Source: Phycisphaerae bacterium
Lineage (GTDB): Bacteria; Planctomycetota; Phycisphaerae; Sedimentisphaerales; Anaerobacaceae
NCBI GenBank assembly: GCA_017993835.1
Contig: JAGOLX010000026.1
Location: forward strand, 1 to 64,000
Direction of reading: 5' to 3'
DNA length: 64,000 nucleotides
Numbering within the stretch: the stretch's first letter is position 1; every line of letters starts with the position of its first letter. Of the stretch, positions 51,882-60,611 are shown one piece after another. The position numbers and the translations under genes were made by a program. The notes under the pieces were generated by a model. It saw only the letters and a program-made list of their open reading frames with translations. It was not told where the DNA came from and made no database searches.

Positions 51882-52759
51882 CGATCCGACTGGACATGCG
51901 ACGGGCTCTCAGCAGGGCGCCATGTGCCTTGGGCGACTCCGCGAAGGCGGTCGGGGACTTCCTTCGACGCCACCTCTCGCGAGATGGGGGCTTCCTCGGT
52001 CGGGATGGTCGAAGCGATCTGTACTACACGGTCTTCGGACTCGAAGCGTCGCTGTCGCTGGGTGTCGATCTGGCAGTGGATCTTGTGACCCGATACCTCG
52101 ACGGCTTCGGGACAGGCGAATCCCTTGACCTCGTGCATCTGGCGTCCCTGATCCGATGCCGGACGAATCTGGCGGCCGTCGGCGGAGGGGAGATCCTGGC
52201 TCGACATCTGATGGAGTATCGCTCGCGCGACGGCGGTTTCAACATGGCGCCCGGCGCCGAGCAGGGCAGCTCGTACGGGAGCTTCCTGGCCCTCGGCGCC
52301 TGGCAGGACTTGGGAATCGACTGCCCCGATGCGGACGCCATGGCACGGTCCATCGCGTCCTTGCAGAGGGCTGATGGCGGCTACGCGAACGACGCGTCCA
52401 TGACAGCCGGTGCGACGCCCGCAACGGCTGCCGCTGTGTCAGTCCTCCACTATCTCGGGTGCCCTGTGCCGGAGTCGGCGGTCCGATGGCTCCTGGATCG
52501 TGCGTCTGGGCTGGGCGGCTTCGAAGCCATCTGGCTCGGAGAAAGTCACGGCGTGCCCGATCTGCTCTCCACCGCGACGGCGCTGCATGCGCTTGCCCTG
52601 CTTGGGGTCTCTGCGGGCGCGATGAGGGATCGGCACATGGACTATCTGGACAGTCTCTGGGACAAACAGGGTGGCTTTCGAGGTCATTGGGCGGATGACG
52701 TCGTGGACTGCGAATACACCTACTACGGCCTGCTGGCCCTGGGGACCCTCGCGGAATGA
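51878..52759 (+). CDS. Small prenyltransferase/squalene-oxidase repeat (alpha/alpha toroid) protein
   Basis: A 293-residue all-helical toroid protein of the fold shared by protein prenyltransferase beta subunits and terpene cyclases. Repeats with the DGGF/GGY word are visible (RDGGFLGRDG, RDGGFNMAPG, ADGGYAND), and the chain closes with DDVVDCEYTYYGLLALG. The usual zinc-binding D-x-C plus His set of prenyltransferases is not clearly present. It starts at a four-base overlap with the MFS gene and ends at one with the cyclase gene. It may be a cyclase partner or a binding protein for the polyprenyl chain. Confidence 0.75.
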   Translation: MTIRLDMRRALSRAPCALGDSAKAVGDFLRRHLSRDGGFLGRDGRSDLYYTVFGLEASLSLGVDLAVDLVTRYLDGFGTGESLDLVHLASLIRCRTNLAAVGGGEILARHLMEYRSRDGGFNMAPGAEQGSSYGSFLALGAWQDLGIDCPDADAMARSIASLQRADGGYANDASMTAGATPATAAAVSVLHYLGCPVPESAVRWLLDRASGLGGFEAIWLGESHGVPDLLSTATALHALALLGVSAGAMRDRHMDYLDSLWDKQGGFRGHWADDVVDCEYTYYGLLALGTLAE

Positions 52760-54600
52760 ACCCACGAATCGACAAGAAGGCCCTGGAGGAGACGATTGCC
52801 CGCTTGCAGGCGAAGCTGCTGGCCGCACGCGGATCGCACGGCCATTGGGAGGGGCGCCTGTCGAGCAGCGCCCTTTCCACCGCGACCGCGGCCTTTGCCC
52901 TTGCTGTCGTGGACCGGAATCGCCACCGGTCGCTCGTCGAACGCGGCCGGCAATGGCTTTGCGAGCATCAGAACGCCGACGGCGGCTGGGGCGACACCGC
53001 GTGCAGCCCGAGCAATCTCAGCACGACGATGCTCTGTTACAGCGCCATGACGGCCGCCGATCGCTCGGATGCGTGCGAACGATGCGTGGAACGAACGGAG
53101 TCCTGGCTGCAGCGGAGAGTCGGGAGCCTCGATCCGCTATCGCTCGCAAGAGCCGTCGAGTCGCAGTATGGCAAGGACCGCACGTTCTCCGTGCCGATCC
53201 TGACGATGTGCGCCCTGGCCGGCCGGCTCGGCGACGCCGGCCGTGCGTGGCGATTGGTCCGTCCGCTGCCTTTCGAGTTGGCGGTGCTTCCCCATCGGTT
53301 GTTCAAGTGGCTGCGTCTGCCTGTCGTGAGCTATGCCTTGCCTGCGCTGATTGCCATCGGGCAGGTGCGATACAAACACCGCGCGCCTCGCAATCCGCTC
53401 ACGTGGGCGACTCGTCGCCTGTCTGTTGCGAAGACCTTGCGGGTCTTGTGTACGCTCCAGCCCGACAACGGCGGCTTTCTGGAAGCGGCTCCTTTGACGT
53501 CCTTTGTCGTGATGAGTCTGGCCGCCGCGGGACATTGCGAGCACCCCGTTGTCGCCAAGGGCGTCGAGTTCCTCGCCGCCTCGATTCGCGAGGATGGGAG
53601 CTGGCCCATCGACACGAATCTCGCCGGCTGGGTGACGACGCTCGCAATCGCAGCGCTGTCCGCCGGCGGGCTCGAGCGGATGCTGTCGGCCTCCGAGCGG
53701 CAGGGGCTCCTGGACTGGCTTCTGTCGTGTCAGCATCGCGGAATCCACCCCTACACGCAGGCGGCGCCGGGCGGCTGGGCCTGGACCGATCTGGCGGGCG
53801 CGGTCCCCGATGCGGATGACACGCCCGGCGCGCTCATCGCCCTGCACGAGTTGTCTCGCACAAGTTCCATCAACCCTATTCCGTCGGCCTGTGCCGGCAT
53901 GGAATGGCTCCTGAATCTCCAAAACGCCGACGGGGGGATTCCCACCTTCTGCCGGGGATGGACGAAGCTGCCTTTCGACAAGAGCACCGCGGACCTTACG
54001 GCCCATACCGTCGCGGCCATGGGCGCTTGGCTGCCCTCGCTGCCCGACTCGCTCAAGGGTCGGACCGAGAAAGCCATGCTCAGGGCGTTGTACTATCTGA
54101 AGGGATCTCAACGTCCGAACGGCTCTTGGACACCCTTGTGGTTTGGGAATCAAGCCGCCGCGAACCAGGAGAACCCCGTCTACGGGACGAGCCGGGCGCT
54201 GAGGCACTTGGCGAGCTGTGCAGCAGCGATGGGACAGATGGGACCGACAGGACTCATCGGACCTATGTGCGAACGGGCGGCTCGATGGCTCCTGTCGGTG
54301 CAGAACGCCGATGGCGGGTGGGGGGGCGATGCTTCGGTCGCTTCCTCCATTGAGGAGACCGCTCTGGCGGTGGATGCCCTGGCAACGGCCTGTTCGCTCC
54401 ACACCGATCAGTCGGCCGCGATGCAGGCGGCGTATCGGGGCGCCCAGTGGCTCATCGCGAACACGAATCGCGGGACATCGCTTCCGGCCTCGCCCATCGG
54501 CCTGTACTTCGCCCGATTGTGGTATTTCGAAGAGCTGTACCCCCTCGTCTTCACTCTCTGTGCTCTCTCCCGAGTCGCCCGACTGCCCATCGCAGGCTGA
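52756..54600 (+). CDS. Squalene-hopene-cyclase-like class II terpene cyclase
   Basis: A 614-residue membrane-associated cyclase, slightly shorter than squalene-hopene cyclases (about 630-680). The catalytic acid motif is VPDADDT, with D352, D354 and D355. QW-type repeats are visible (QNADGGWGD, EDGSWPID, NADGGIPTF, QRPNGSWTP, QNADGGWGGD). Near the end come SPIGLYFARLWYFEELYPLV, a typical class II cyclase finish. It should start protonation-driven cyclisation of a polyprenyl or squalene-like substrate. No squalene synthase genes are in the window, so the substrate may come from the polyprenyl synthetase in this operon. It overlaps the preceding gene by four bases. Confidence 0.85.
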   Translation: MNPRIDKKALEETIARLQAKLLAARGSHGHWEGRLSSSALSTATAAFALAVVDRNRHRSLVERGRQWLCEHQNADGGWGDTACSPSNLSTTMLCYSAMTAADRSDACERCVERTESWLQRRVGSLDPLSLARAVESQYGKDRTFSVPILTMCALAGRLGDAGRAWRLVRPLPFELAVLPHRLFKWLRLPVVSYALPALIAIGQVRYKHRAPRNPLTWATRRLSVAKTLRVLCTLQPDNGGFLEAAPLTSFVVMSLAAAGHCEHPVVAKGVEFLAASIREDGSWPIDTNLAGWVTTLAIAALSAGGLERMLSASERQGLLDWLLSCQHRGIHPYTQAAPGGWAWTDLAGAVPDADDTPGALIALHELSRTSSINPIPSACAGMEWLLNLQNADGGIPTFCRGWTKLPFDKSTADLTAHTVAAMGAWLPSLPDSLKGRTEKAMLRALYYLKGSQRPNGSWTPLWFGNQAAANQENPVYGTSRALRHLASCAAAMGQMGPTGLIGPMCERAARWLLSVQNADGGWGGDASVASSIEETALAVDALATACSLHTDQSAAMQAAYRGAQWLIANTNRGTSLPASPIGLYFARLWYFEELYPLVFTLCALSRVARLPIAG

Positions 54601-54636
54601 CAAGGAATTCGACGAACCTCGGGTGTTCGCGGCTCG

Positions 54637-54669
54637 TATATTTGCGGATAGCAAATAATGCCAATGGCA
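54637..54669 (+). promoter_or_regulatory. Candidate promoter and MarR operator
   Basis: TATTTGC-GGATA-GCAAATA (54639-54657) is a palindrome with perfect seven-base arms, overlapping a TATATT box (54637-54642). A second small palindrome, TGCCA-A-TGGCA, follows at 54659-54669. No clear -35 box is seen. Confidence 0.5.
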
Positions 54670-54691
54670 AGTAAAAGACGGGAGTATGGCC

Positions 54692-55102
54692 ATGAGCAGG
54701 CGTTTGTTCGAGTTGATCCTGGCGGTCCGGCGCAAATGCCAGGGGAGTGAAGAGCGAATCCAGCGGGAGCTGGGCCTGTCGCCCGCGGAGTTCAACGCGC
54801 TGACGGTCATGGACGATGTCGGGGAAATCAGCGGCTGTGAATTCGCCGAGGAAATGGTCCTGTCGCCCTCGCGAGGCAGCCGTGTGTTGGACCGGCTCGT
54901 GACGGACGGCTTCGTGAAGACCCGGGTCCGTCCGCAGGATCGCCGGACCATCTTGATCTCGCTGACTCCCAAGGGCAGGAAGACCAGACTCAAGATATTC
55001 AACCATATGAAGGACTGCGAGAGCCGGATTTGCAGCGGGCTCGACGCGGGCAGGGTGTCGCAGGTGTGTGATGCCCTGGAATGGCTGGAAGCAGCCCTGT
55101 GA
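54692..55102 (+). CDS. MarR-family transcription regulator
   Basis: A 136-residue winged-helix regulator: ELGLSPAEFNALTVMDDVGE, then CEFAEEMVLSPSRGSRVLDR as the recognition helix and RVRPQDRRTILISLTPKGR as the wing. The ATG at 54692 is favoured because GGGAG is seven bases upstream; one at 54686 would be too close to it. The palindrome just upstream is a likely self-regulation site. The thioredoxin-like gene follows after 16 bases and probably shares its transcript. Confidence 0.87.
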   Translation: MSRRLFELILAVRRKCQGSEERIQRELGLSPAEFNALTVMDDVGEISGCEFAEEMVLSPSRGSRVLDRLVTDGFVKTRVRPQDRRTILISLTPKGRKTRLKIFNHMKDCESRICSGLDAGRVSQVCDALEWLEAAL

Positions 55103-55118
55103 ATGAGGAGACTCAACC

Positions 55119-55658
55119 ATGCAGAATACCCTGTTCATTCAGTTGCTTGTTGGGCTTTTGATTGGCGGTGGCCTGGGCGCCGCCATGGGCTACTTCGGCA
55201 AGTGTACGACCGGCGCCTGTCCGCTCACGGCCAATCCCTTGCGGGGTGGAATGATCGGCGCGATGCTCGGGGGTGTTCTGGCCTTCTCGATGGGATCATC
55301 GCGAGGGTCCGAGGAAACCGCCGGCGGCGATCTGTACATCAACAGTGCCGAGGATTTCGACGCCCGCGTTCTTAGAGCGAGTCAGCCGGTCCTGGTGGAC
55401 TTCTACGCGGATTGGTGCGGTCCGTGCCGCACGTTGGCGCCGACTATCGAGAAACTCGCGGAGCGATATGCAGGCCGGGCCGTCGTCGTGAAGGTGAACG
55501 TGGACCGCCTGTCCGAGTTGGCCGGTCGATATGGGATTCAGGGGATCCCGGCGGTGCTCTTCTTCCACGCGGGCAAGGAAGTGGAGCGTCTCGTCGGGGC
55601 ACAGCCGGAGCGCGCGTACAGCGAGGTTCTGGACAGGCTGATTGGTCCGTCGTCGTGA
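55119..55658 (+). CDS. Membrane DUF6132-thioredoxin fusion
   Basis: A 179-residue protein joining two parts. Residues 1-62 hold two membrane helices around GKCTTGACPLTANPLRGG, a DUF6132-like segment. Residues 70-179 form a thioredoxin domain with the active site WCGPC (C100, C103), followed by the cis-Pro loop GIQGIPAVLFF. The thioredoxin part would act as a disulfide reductase or oxidase at the membrane, with C29 and C34 of the first part as possible partners. GAGGAG precedes the ATG. It is linked to the MarR gene. Confidence 0.85.
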   Translation: MQNTLFIQLLVGLLIGGGLGAAMGYFGKCTTGACPLTANPLRGGMIGAMLGGVLAFSMGSSRGSEETAGGDLYINSAEDFDARVLRASQPVLVDFYADWCGPCRTLAPTIEKLAERYAGRAVVVKVNVDRLSELAGRYGIQGIPAVLFFHAGKEVERLVGAQPERAYSEVLDRLIGPSS

Positions 55659-55662
55659 GACT

Positions 55663-57051
55663 TCACATGCCGGCCAAGGCCTCGACCTCTTCGATGCTCT
55701 TGGGGATATGCGGGCCGAGGATGCGACAGCCGTCTTCCGCGATGACGATGTCGTCCTCGATCCGCACGCCGTGGAAGTTGCGCCAGGCTTCGAGCCGGTC
55801 GTAGTCGATGAACGCTTCGCACTTTCGCTCCGCCTTCCAGCGGTCGATCAGGTGCGGGATGAAGTAGATCCCCGGCTCGACCGTGACGACGAATCTCGGC
55901 TCGACCGGCTTGGCCAGTCGCAGTGACCGCCAGCCGAACGCGGGATTCCGCTGGATCGTGTCGGTGTAGCCCACGTAGTCCTCGCCCAGGTTCTCCATGT
56001 CGTGGACGTCCAGGCCCATCATGTGCCCGACGCCGCACGGGAAGAACAGCGTGTGGGCTCCCGCCTCGACGGCCTGTTCCGGATCGCCTCGCGCGACGCC
56101 GAGCTTCTTGAGTCCTTCCATGATCGCGACCGCCGCGAGGCGGTGAACCCGTCGCCACTCGACGCCCGGTCGGGCCGCCGCGAGGCACCGTTCCTGGGCA
56201 GCCAGCACGATGGAGTAGATCTCCTTCTGTCTCTGGGAAAACTTGCCGCCGACGGGGATCGTCCGCGTGATGTCGCCGGCGTAGTGCAGCGGCGACTCGG
56301 CGCCGGAATCGTGGACCACGATGTCGCCGGCCTTCAGGGTGTTGTCATAGCACGGGTTGTGCAGGGTCTCGCCGTGCAGGGAGAAGATGGTCGCGAAGGA
56401 GGGTCGTACGCCGTGCGACATGGCGACGGCTTCGATGGCTGCTACGACCTCTCGCTCGACGACACCCGGCCTGGCCAGCTTCATGGCGGCTGTGTGCATC
56501 TCGCGGCAGGTGGCGATCGCCGCTTCGATCTGGTCGATCTCCTCGGAGGATTTGACCGACCTTTGCTGCACAACCGCGCGGATGAGCGGCTCGGAGACGT
56601 ACTTGCGGAGGACGCCCGGCGCGATGCCGAGCCATCGCCAGATCTTCAGGATATTCTCCGGCCGATCCTGGGGCAGCAGATGGACGGTTCTCTTCTGTCG
56701 GAGCGCCTCGTGCAGGATCTGCTCGAGCTTGTCGGCAGGGGCGGTGCTCGTGACGCCAACCTGCTGGCATCGGTCGCGCAGCAACGTCTGCGGCCCGGTC
56801 CATACGATATCTTCTACGCTCGGATCATCGCCGAAGACGCACTCGGTCCCTGCGTCCGCGTCGATGATCGCGGCCAGATTGGGCAGGTCGAGCCCGAAGA
56901 AGTACAGGAACGTGCTGTCCTGGCGGAAGGGATATGTGTTGGAGGCGAAGTTCATCGGCGACTCGTCGTTGCTGGGCAGGAGAATCAGGCCGGAGCCGAT
57001 CTGCTCCCGCAGGCGGACACGTCTCTGTCTGTAGGTTGCGGCGGGAAACAT
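55663..57051 (-). CDS. pepP: Xaa-Pro aminopeptidase (M24 family)
   Basis: A 462-residue aminopeptidase that removes residues before proline. The N-terminal domain (MFPAATYRQRRVRLREQIGS, then SNTYPFRQDSTFLYFFG) is the PepP form. The pita-bread domain carries the dinuclear metal ligands: Asp in VVHDSGAESP and AGDITRT, His in GVGHMMGLDVHD, and Glu in VTVEPGIYF and GVRIEDDIV. The start ATG overlaps the stop of the sodium-symporter gene by four bases. Together with the M2 peptidase it suggests peptide degradation. Confidence 0.92.
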   Translation of the reverse strand: MFPAATYRQRRVRLREQIGSGLILLPSNDESPMNFASNTYPFRQDSTFLYFFGLDLPNLAAIIDADAGTECVFGDDPSVEDIVWTGPQTLLRDRCQQVGVTSTAPADKLEQILHEALRQKRTVHLLPQDRPENILKIWRWLGIAPGVLRKYVSEPLIRAVVQQRSVKSSEEIDQIEAAIATCREMHTAAMKLARPGVVEREVVAAIEAVAMSHGVRPSFATIFSLHGETLHNPCYDNTLKAGDIVVHDSGAESPLHYAGDITRTIPVGGKFSQRQKEIYSIVLAAQERCLAAARPGVEWRRVHRLAAVAIMEGLKKLGVARGDPEQAVEAGAHTLFFPCGVGHMMGLDVHDMENLGEDYVGYTDTIQRNPAFGWRSLRLAKPVEPRFVVTVEPGIYFIPHLIDRWKAERKCEAFIDYDRLEAWRNFHGVRIEDDIVIAEDGCRILGPHIPKSIEEVEALAGM

Positions 57052-58496
57052 CACCGATTCTCCTGTAACTGAGGCCTCTTCCCCGTGAGCAGACTGACGC
57101 CGACCAGAGCGACGACCGACAGGATAATCGCGGGCAGCACCGCGTCGAGTTTGCCCGCCCAGCCGGAAATGATGTTCCTGGACTGAAGTTCGGACCACGT
57201 CAGTGCCGTGATCGTCCCGGCGGCGATGGAGAGAATCGCTCCGACCCCCGTCGCCCGCTTCCAGAACAGTGCGGCCACGAGACAGGGGGTAATGGCTGCT
57301 CCGTAGATCGTGTAGGCGTACATCGCCCTCTTGAAGACCGTCGTGGACTGGGCGAAGGAAAGCGACACGAGATAGGCGATGACTCCGAGGACCAGCACCA
57401 GCAGGCGGCTGAGGAAGACCTTGCGTCGTTCCGAGGCCTTTGGATCGATGTGGTTCAGGTAGATGTCACGAACGAGGGTCGTCGCCGGGATTAGGAGGAA
57501 GGAATCCGCGGTCGAGATGATGATGCCCACGATTGTGATCATGAGAAGGAGGCCGAGGATCATGGGCATAAAGTCCCTCGCGGCGTAGATCAGGACGTAC
57601 TTGCCGACGGTGGCGTTCGGGATCAGGCTGGAGGCGATCCAAGCCTCCAGGATGATCAGGCTCTCGATCACCAGGACCGCGAAGACCATGAAGGTGACGG
57701 CGCTCTTGGCGCCCTTGGCGCTCTTGCTGGCGAAGAACCGCTGATACTGATTCGCGTCGCCCATGATCAGCAGGAAGGTGGGCAGCGTGTAGTTGATGAT
57801 CTCCGCCCAACTGAAGACGCCCCAGAACTTCATGTGCTCGGGCTTGCCCATCTCCGCGAAGCGGGTCTCCAAGCCGGACCAGCCGCCCGCGTGATTCCAC
57901 AGGACGGGAAACGCGACCAAGAGGGACACAGTGATGATGATGCCGGTCACGATGTCCGTGTACGCGAGGCTCAGCAGTCCCGCGAGGATCGTGTACGTGA
58001 TGATGGCGACAGCCGCGATGATCCTCCCGATCTCCTCAGAGATCAGCGGTTGGCCGGTCTTGTCGATGAGAATCGCGTTCAGGACGGCCCCCAGCGCGAC
58101 GAACTGATAGCTCACGATCACCATATACGCGATCACCAGGGCGCCCACCGCCAGCAGTCTGGCGACTCCCCCGTAACGGGAGCCGATGATCTCCGGGACG
58201 GAGTAGACCTCATAGTTGCGGGCCCGCGGGGCGATCCGGGTCAGCAAAATCATCCCGATGACGCTGCCAATGGGCAGAATCAGAGCGGCCAGCCCGCTTT
58301 CATAGGTCATCCCGGCGTTGCCGACGATCGATCCGGTGCCGATCCAGGCGGCCAGCATCGTGCAGACCAACACCCAGGGCGACAACGACCGGCCAGCCAC
58401 CGCGAAGTCCGCCTGGGTTTTGACCTGTCGAGACTTGTAGATCCCGATGCCTGTGAGGATCAACAGATAGGCGAGAATCGTAATCAGATAGACCAT
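57051..58496 (-). CDS. Sodium:solute symporter (SSS family)
   Basis: A 481-residue transporter with about 13 membrane helices. Family marks are DFAVAGRSLSPWVLVCTMLA near the start, AAWIGTGSIVGNAG, and the sodium-site region IISTADSFLLIPATTLVRDI. It should import a small solute (amino acid, sugar or acid) with sodium; the co-operonic Xaa-Pro aminopeptidase points to an amino acid such as proline or to a small peptide. AAGGTG precedes the ATG. Confidence 0.9.
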   Translation of the reverse strand: MVYLITILAYLLILTGIGIYKSRQVKTQADFAVAGRSLSPWVLVCTMLAAWIGTGSIVGNAGMTYESGLAALILPIGSVIGMILLTRIAPRARNYEVYSVPEIIGSRYGGVARLLAVGALVIAYMVIVSYQFVALGAVLNAILIDKTGQPLISEEIGRIIAAVAIITYTILAGLLSLAYTDIVTGIIITVSLLVAFPVLWNHAGGWSGLETRFAEMGKPEHMKFWGVFSWAEIINYTLPTFLLIMGDANQYQRFFASKSAKGAKSAVTFMVFAVLVIESLIILEAWIASSLIPNATVGKYVLIYAARDFMPMILGLLLMITIVGIIISTADSFLLIPATTLVRDIYLNHIDPKASERRKVFLSRLLVLVLGVIAYLVSLSFAQSTTVFKRAMYAYTIYGAAITPCLVAALFWKRATGVGAILSIAAGTITALTWSELQSRNIISGWAGKLDAVLPAIILSVVALVGVSLLTGKRPQLQENR

Positions 58497-58597
58497 TCAG
58501 AACACCTTCGTGAGCCACAGAGGGTACAGGGATCACAGAGAAAGGGGAAGGAGACAAACCGGCCCTCCGACCTTCTCACCTTCTTACCTTCTCAAGT

Positions 58598-60298
58598 TCA
58601 TCTTCTGTGGCTGATTTGTTCTTCGACGAACTGTTCGACGAAATACTTTGGCGTCAGCGGCTCGCCCGTGGCGCGGACGATCATGTCGTCCCAGCGATAG
58701 CGGGCGCCGGGACCGAACACGTGCTGACGCAGGTACTGTCCCACGCGTCGGTCGCCAACATAGCTCAGACCTGCATCCGATTCAAGCTTCATTACCTTGT
58801 GGACAAGGGTATTGTGCAACTGGGAGGCGAGCAGCTCGCCGAGCATGTAGTTGTGGTAATAGCAGGGGGCGACCACGAAGTGCAGCTTGGAGGCCCAGCC
58901 TGCATCGGCAGGTCCCGCCGGGCGTCGGAGCATCTGGTACTTCTCGACGAGGTCCCACCACAGGGTGTTCAGATCCTGGTCGGGGTCGGCGTACAGGGCC
59001 TTCTCGAAGTGCCACATCACCATCGCCCAGCGTGCGACGAGCACCTGCTGGAATCGCAGGTAGCGGTCACTGACGGTCCTGATGTTCGCGGTTTCCTCGT
59101 TGGACAAGTCCAGCATCTCCTGCATCCAGTCGGCGTTGCGGCTGAGCCGACCGAAGAACATCGCGATGGCCTCTGTCGCGAAGCTGTGCGCGGGCTCCCG
59201 CAGCAGCCAGGGCTCGCTTCGGTCGTGGTATTTGCTGTAGACCGCGTGGCCCAGTTCGTGGAGGATCGTCTCCATCCACCGCTCGGTGTCCTGCAGGTTG
59301 GCCAGGATGCGAACGTCGCCGCAGCGGTCCACGTCGTGGCTGAAGGCGTGCGGGTATTTGCCCTCGCGGTCATATAGATCGCTGCGGGCCAGGACGTCGT
59401 CGATGGGCAGGCCGACGCTCGCATAATACGTGCGGGCCAGTTCGCGAACGTCGCGACCCTTGTAGTACTGATCCAGGTTCAGCTCGTAGACCAGCGGCGT
59501 TCGCTGGAAGAACGGGTCGTGATAGTGCCATGGCATCAGCTCTTCGGGCGAGATCCCGTAGCCCTTCGCGAGGATCTCGTCCAGTTCCCGCTTGAGTTTG
59601 GCATAGGGCTCGCGCGTCCGTTGGTCCAGTTCCTCGAAGACCCGGTCCAAATCGGCGACGTTCTGTTCGTTGACCACGACGGACATCGTGTGGAAGTTGT
59701 CGAAACCGAGCTGTCGGGCGGCCTGGTTCCGCAGCCTGACCAATTCGAGAAAATCCCTGATGATGACGTTGCCGACCTCCTTGCTGGCTCGCCAGGCGGC
59801 CTGACGTTTGCCGACGTCGGTCTCGGTCGTCAGGATCGTGTAGATGTCGCTGACGGTGACCTTGCGGCCGTCGATCGTGCCGCGATAGCTGTTGTAGGTC
59901 TCCTGGACCTTGGCGTCGAGTTCGACGGTTTGCTGCATCAACGCCGGACTGATCTGGTTCTGGAGGTATGCGCAGTAGAGCTTGTCCACCTGGCGGGCAA
60001 CACGAGCGTTGCTGAGGCGTCCCGTGTCCCGTATGGCCTTGACGCGAGCGAAGTCGTTCGGGTCGCTCTGCGCCCGGCGGATCTCCACCTGGAGCTGTCC
60101 GAACTCCTCGAATCTCCGAGCCTGGCCGGTGGTGGCCGCCTCCCAGTAGACCCGGTTCGCCTGCGTCGTCAGGGGCTCGACCTTGGCCACGCAGTCTCCG
60201 ACGAGCCGGCCAGCGTCCTCTTGCCGGGAATCTACGGCGCAGCCTGGAGACGAAAGGAGCGGAAACGCTGCCACCCACAGCCACAGAAGCCTTCTCAT
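58598..60298 (-). CDS. M2-family (ACE-like) zinc dipeptidyl carboxypeptidase
   Basis: A 566-residue exported metallopeptidase of the peptidyl-dipeptidase A group. A signal peptide of about 20 residues ends SSPGCAVDS, possibly a weak lipobox. The zinc site is ILHELGHAVYSKYHD with the third ligand Glu in ATEAIAMFFG. Other family stretches are YYHNYMLGELLASQLH and the Arg-rich C-terminal region. It would release dipeptides from the C-terminus of peptides outside the membrane. GAGGTGACC precedes the ATG. The sodium symporter gene follows after 101 bases. Confidence 0.88.
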   Translation of the reverse strand: MRRLLWLWVAAFPLLSSPGCAVDSRQEDAGRLVGDCVAKVEPLTTQANRVYWEAATTGQARRFEEFGQLQVEIRRAQSDPNDFARVKAIRDTGRLSNARVARQVDKLYCAYLQNQISPALMQQTVELDAKVQETYNSYRGTIDGRKVTVSDIYTILTTETDVGKRQAAWRASKEVGNVIIRDFLELVRLRNQAARQLGFDNFHTMSVVVNEQNVADLDRVFEELDQRTREPYAKLKRELDEILAKGYGISPEELMPWHYHDPFFQRTPLVYELNLDQYYKGRDVRELARTYYASVGLPIDDVLARSDLYDREGKYPHAFSHDVDRCGDVRILANLQDTERWMETILHELGHAVYSKYHDRSEPWLLREPAHSFATEAIAMFFGRLSRNADWMQEMLDLSNEETANIRTVSDRYLRFQQVLVARWAMVMWHFEKALYADPDQDLNTLWWDLVEKYQMLRRPAGPADAGWASKLHFVVAPCYYHNYMLGELLASQLHNTLVHKVMKLESDAGLSYVGDRRVGQYLRQHVFGPGARYRWDDMIVRATGEPLTPKYFVEQFVEEQISHRR

Positions 60299-60450
60299 AG
60301 GTCACCTCTCATTGGTGGTCTTGTCGTCAGGACATCACAAGATGGCCATTATAGTGCCCCGCCGCACTCGACGGAAGCCTCGGCCGAGACATTGCCGACT
60401 CCTCGGTACTCGATAATGGCGCAGCGAGCGGAGATCTCGCAGTGATGCGG

Positions 60451-60479
60451 TTGACGGCTCGGGCTTTGTGGAACATAAT
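60451..60479 (+). promoter_or_regulatory. Sigma-70 promoter of the ATP-grasp gene at 60612
   Basis: TTGACG (60451-60456), a 17-base spacer and CATAAT (60474-60479), each 5 of 6. No gene is seen in the 60299-60611 gap. Confidence 0.65.
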
Positions 60480-60611
60480 GTCGAGGGTGGGAGTATCTCA
60501 GAGCGGTCTTGTCTGTAATGTGCAAGGCCGACGTGGTTTGGGGTGTGACCCTCGCAGGACCCGAGGACGGCAACCTTGGGGAACGGATCAAGGAGTGTAA
60601 GGACGAGTAAT

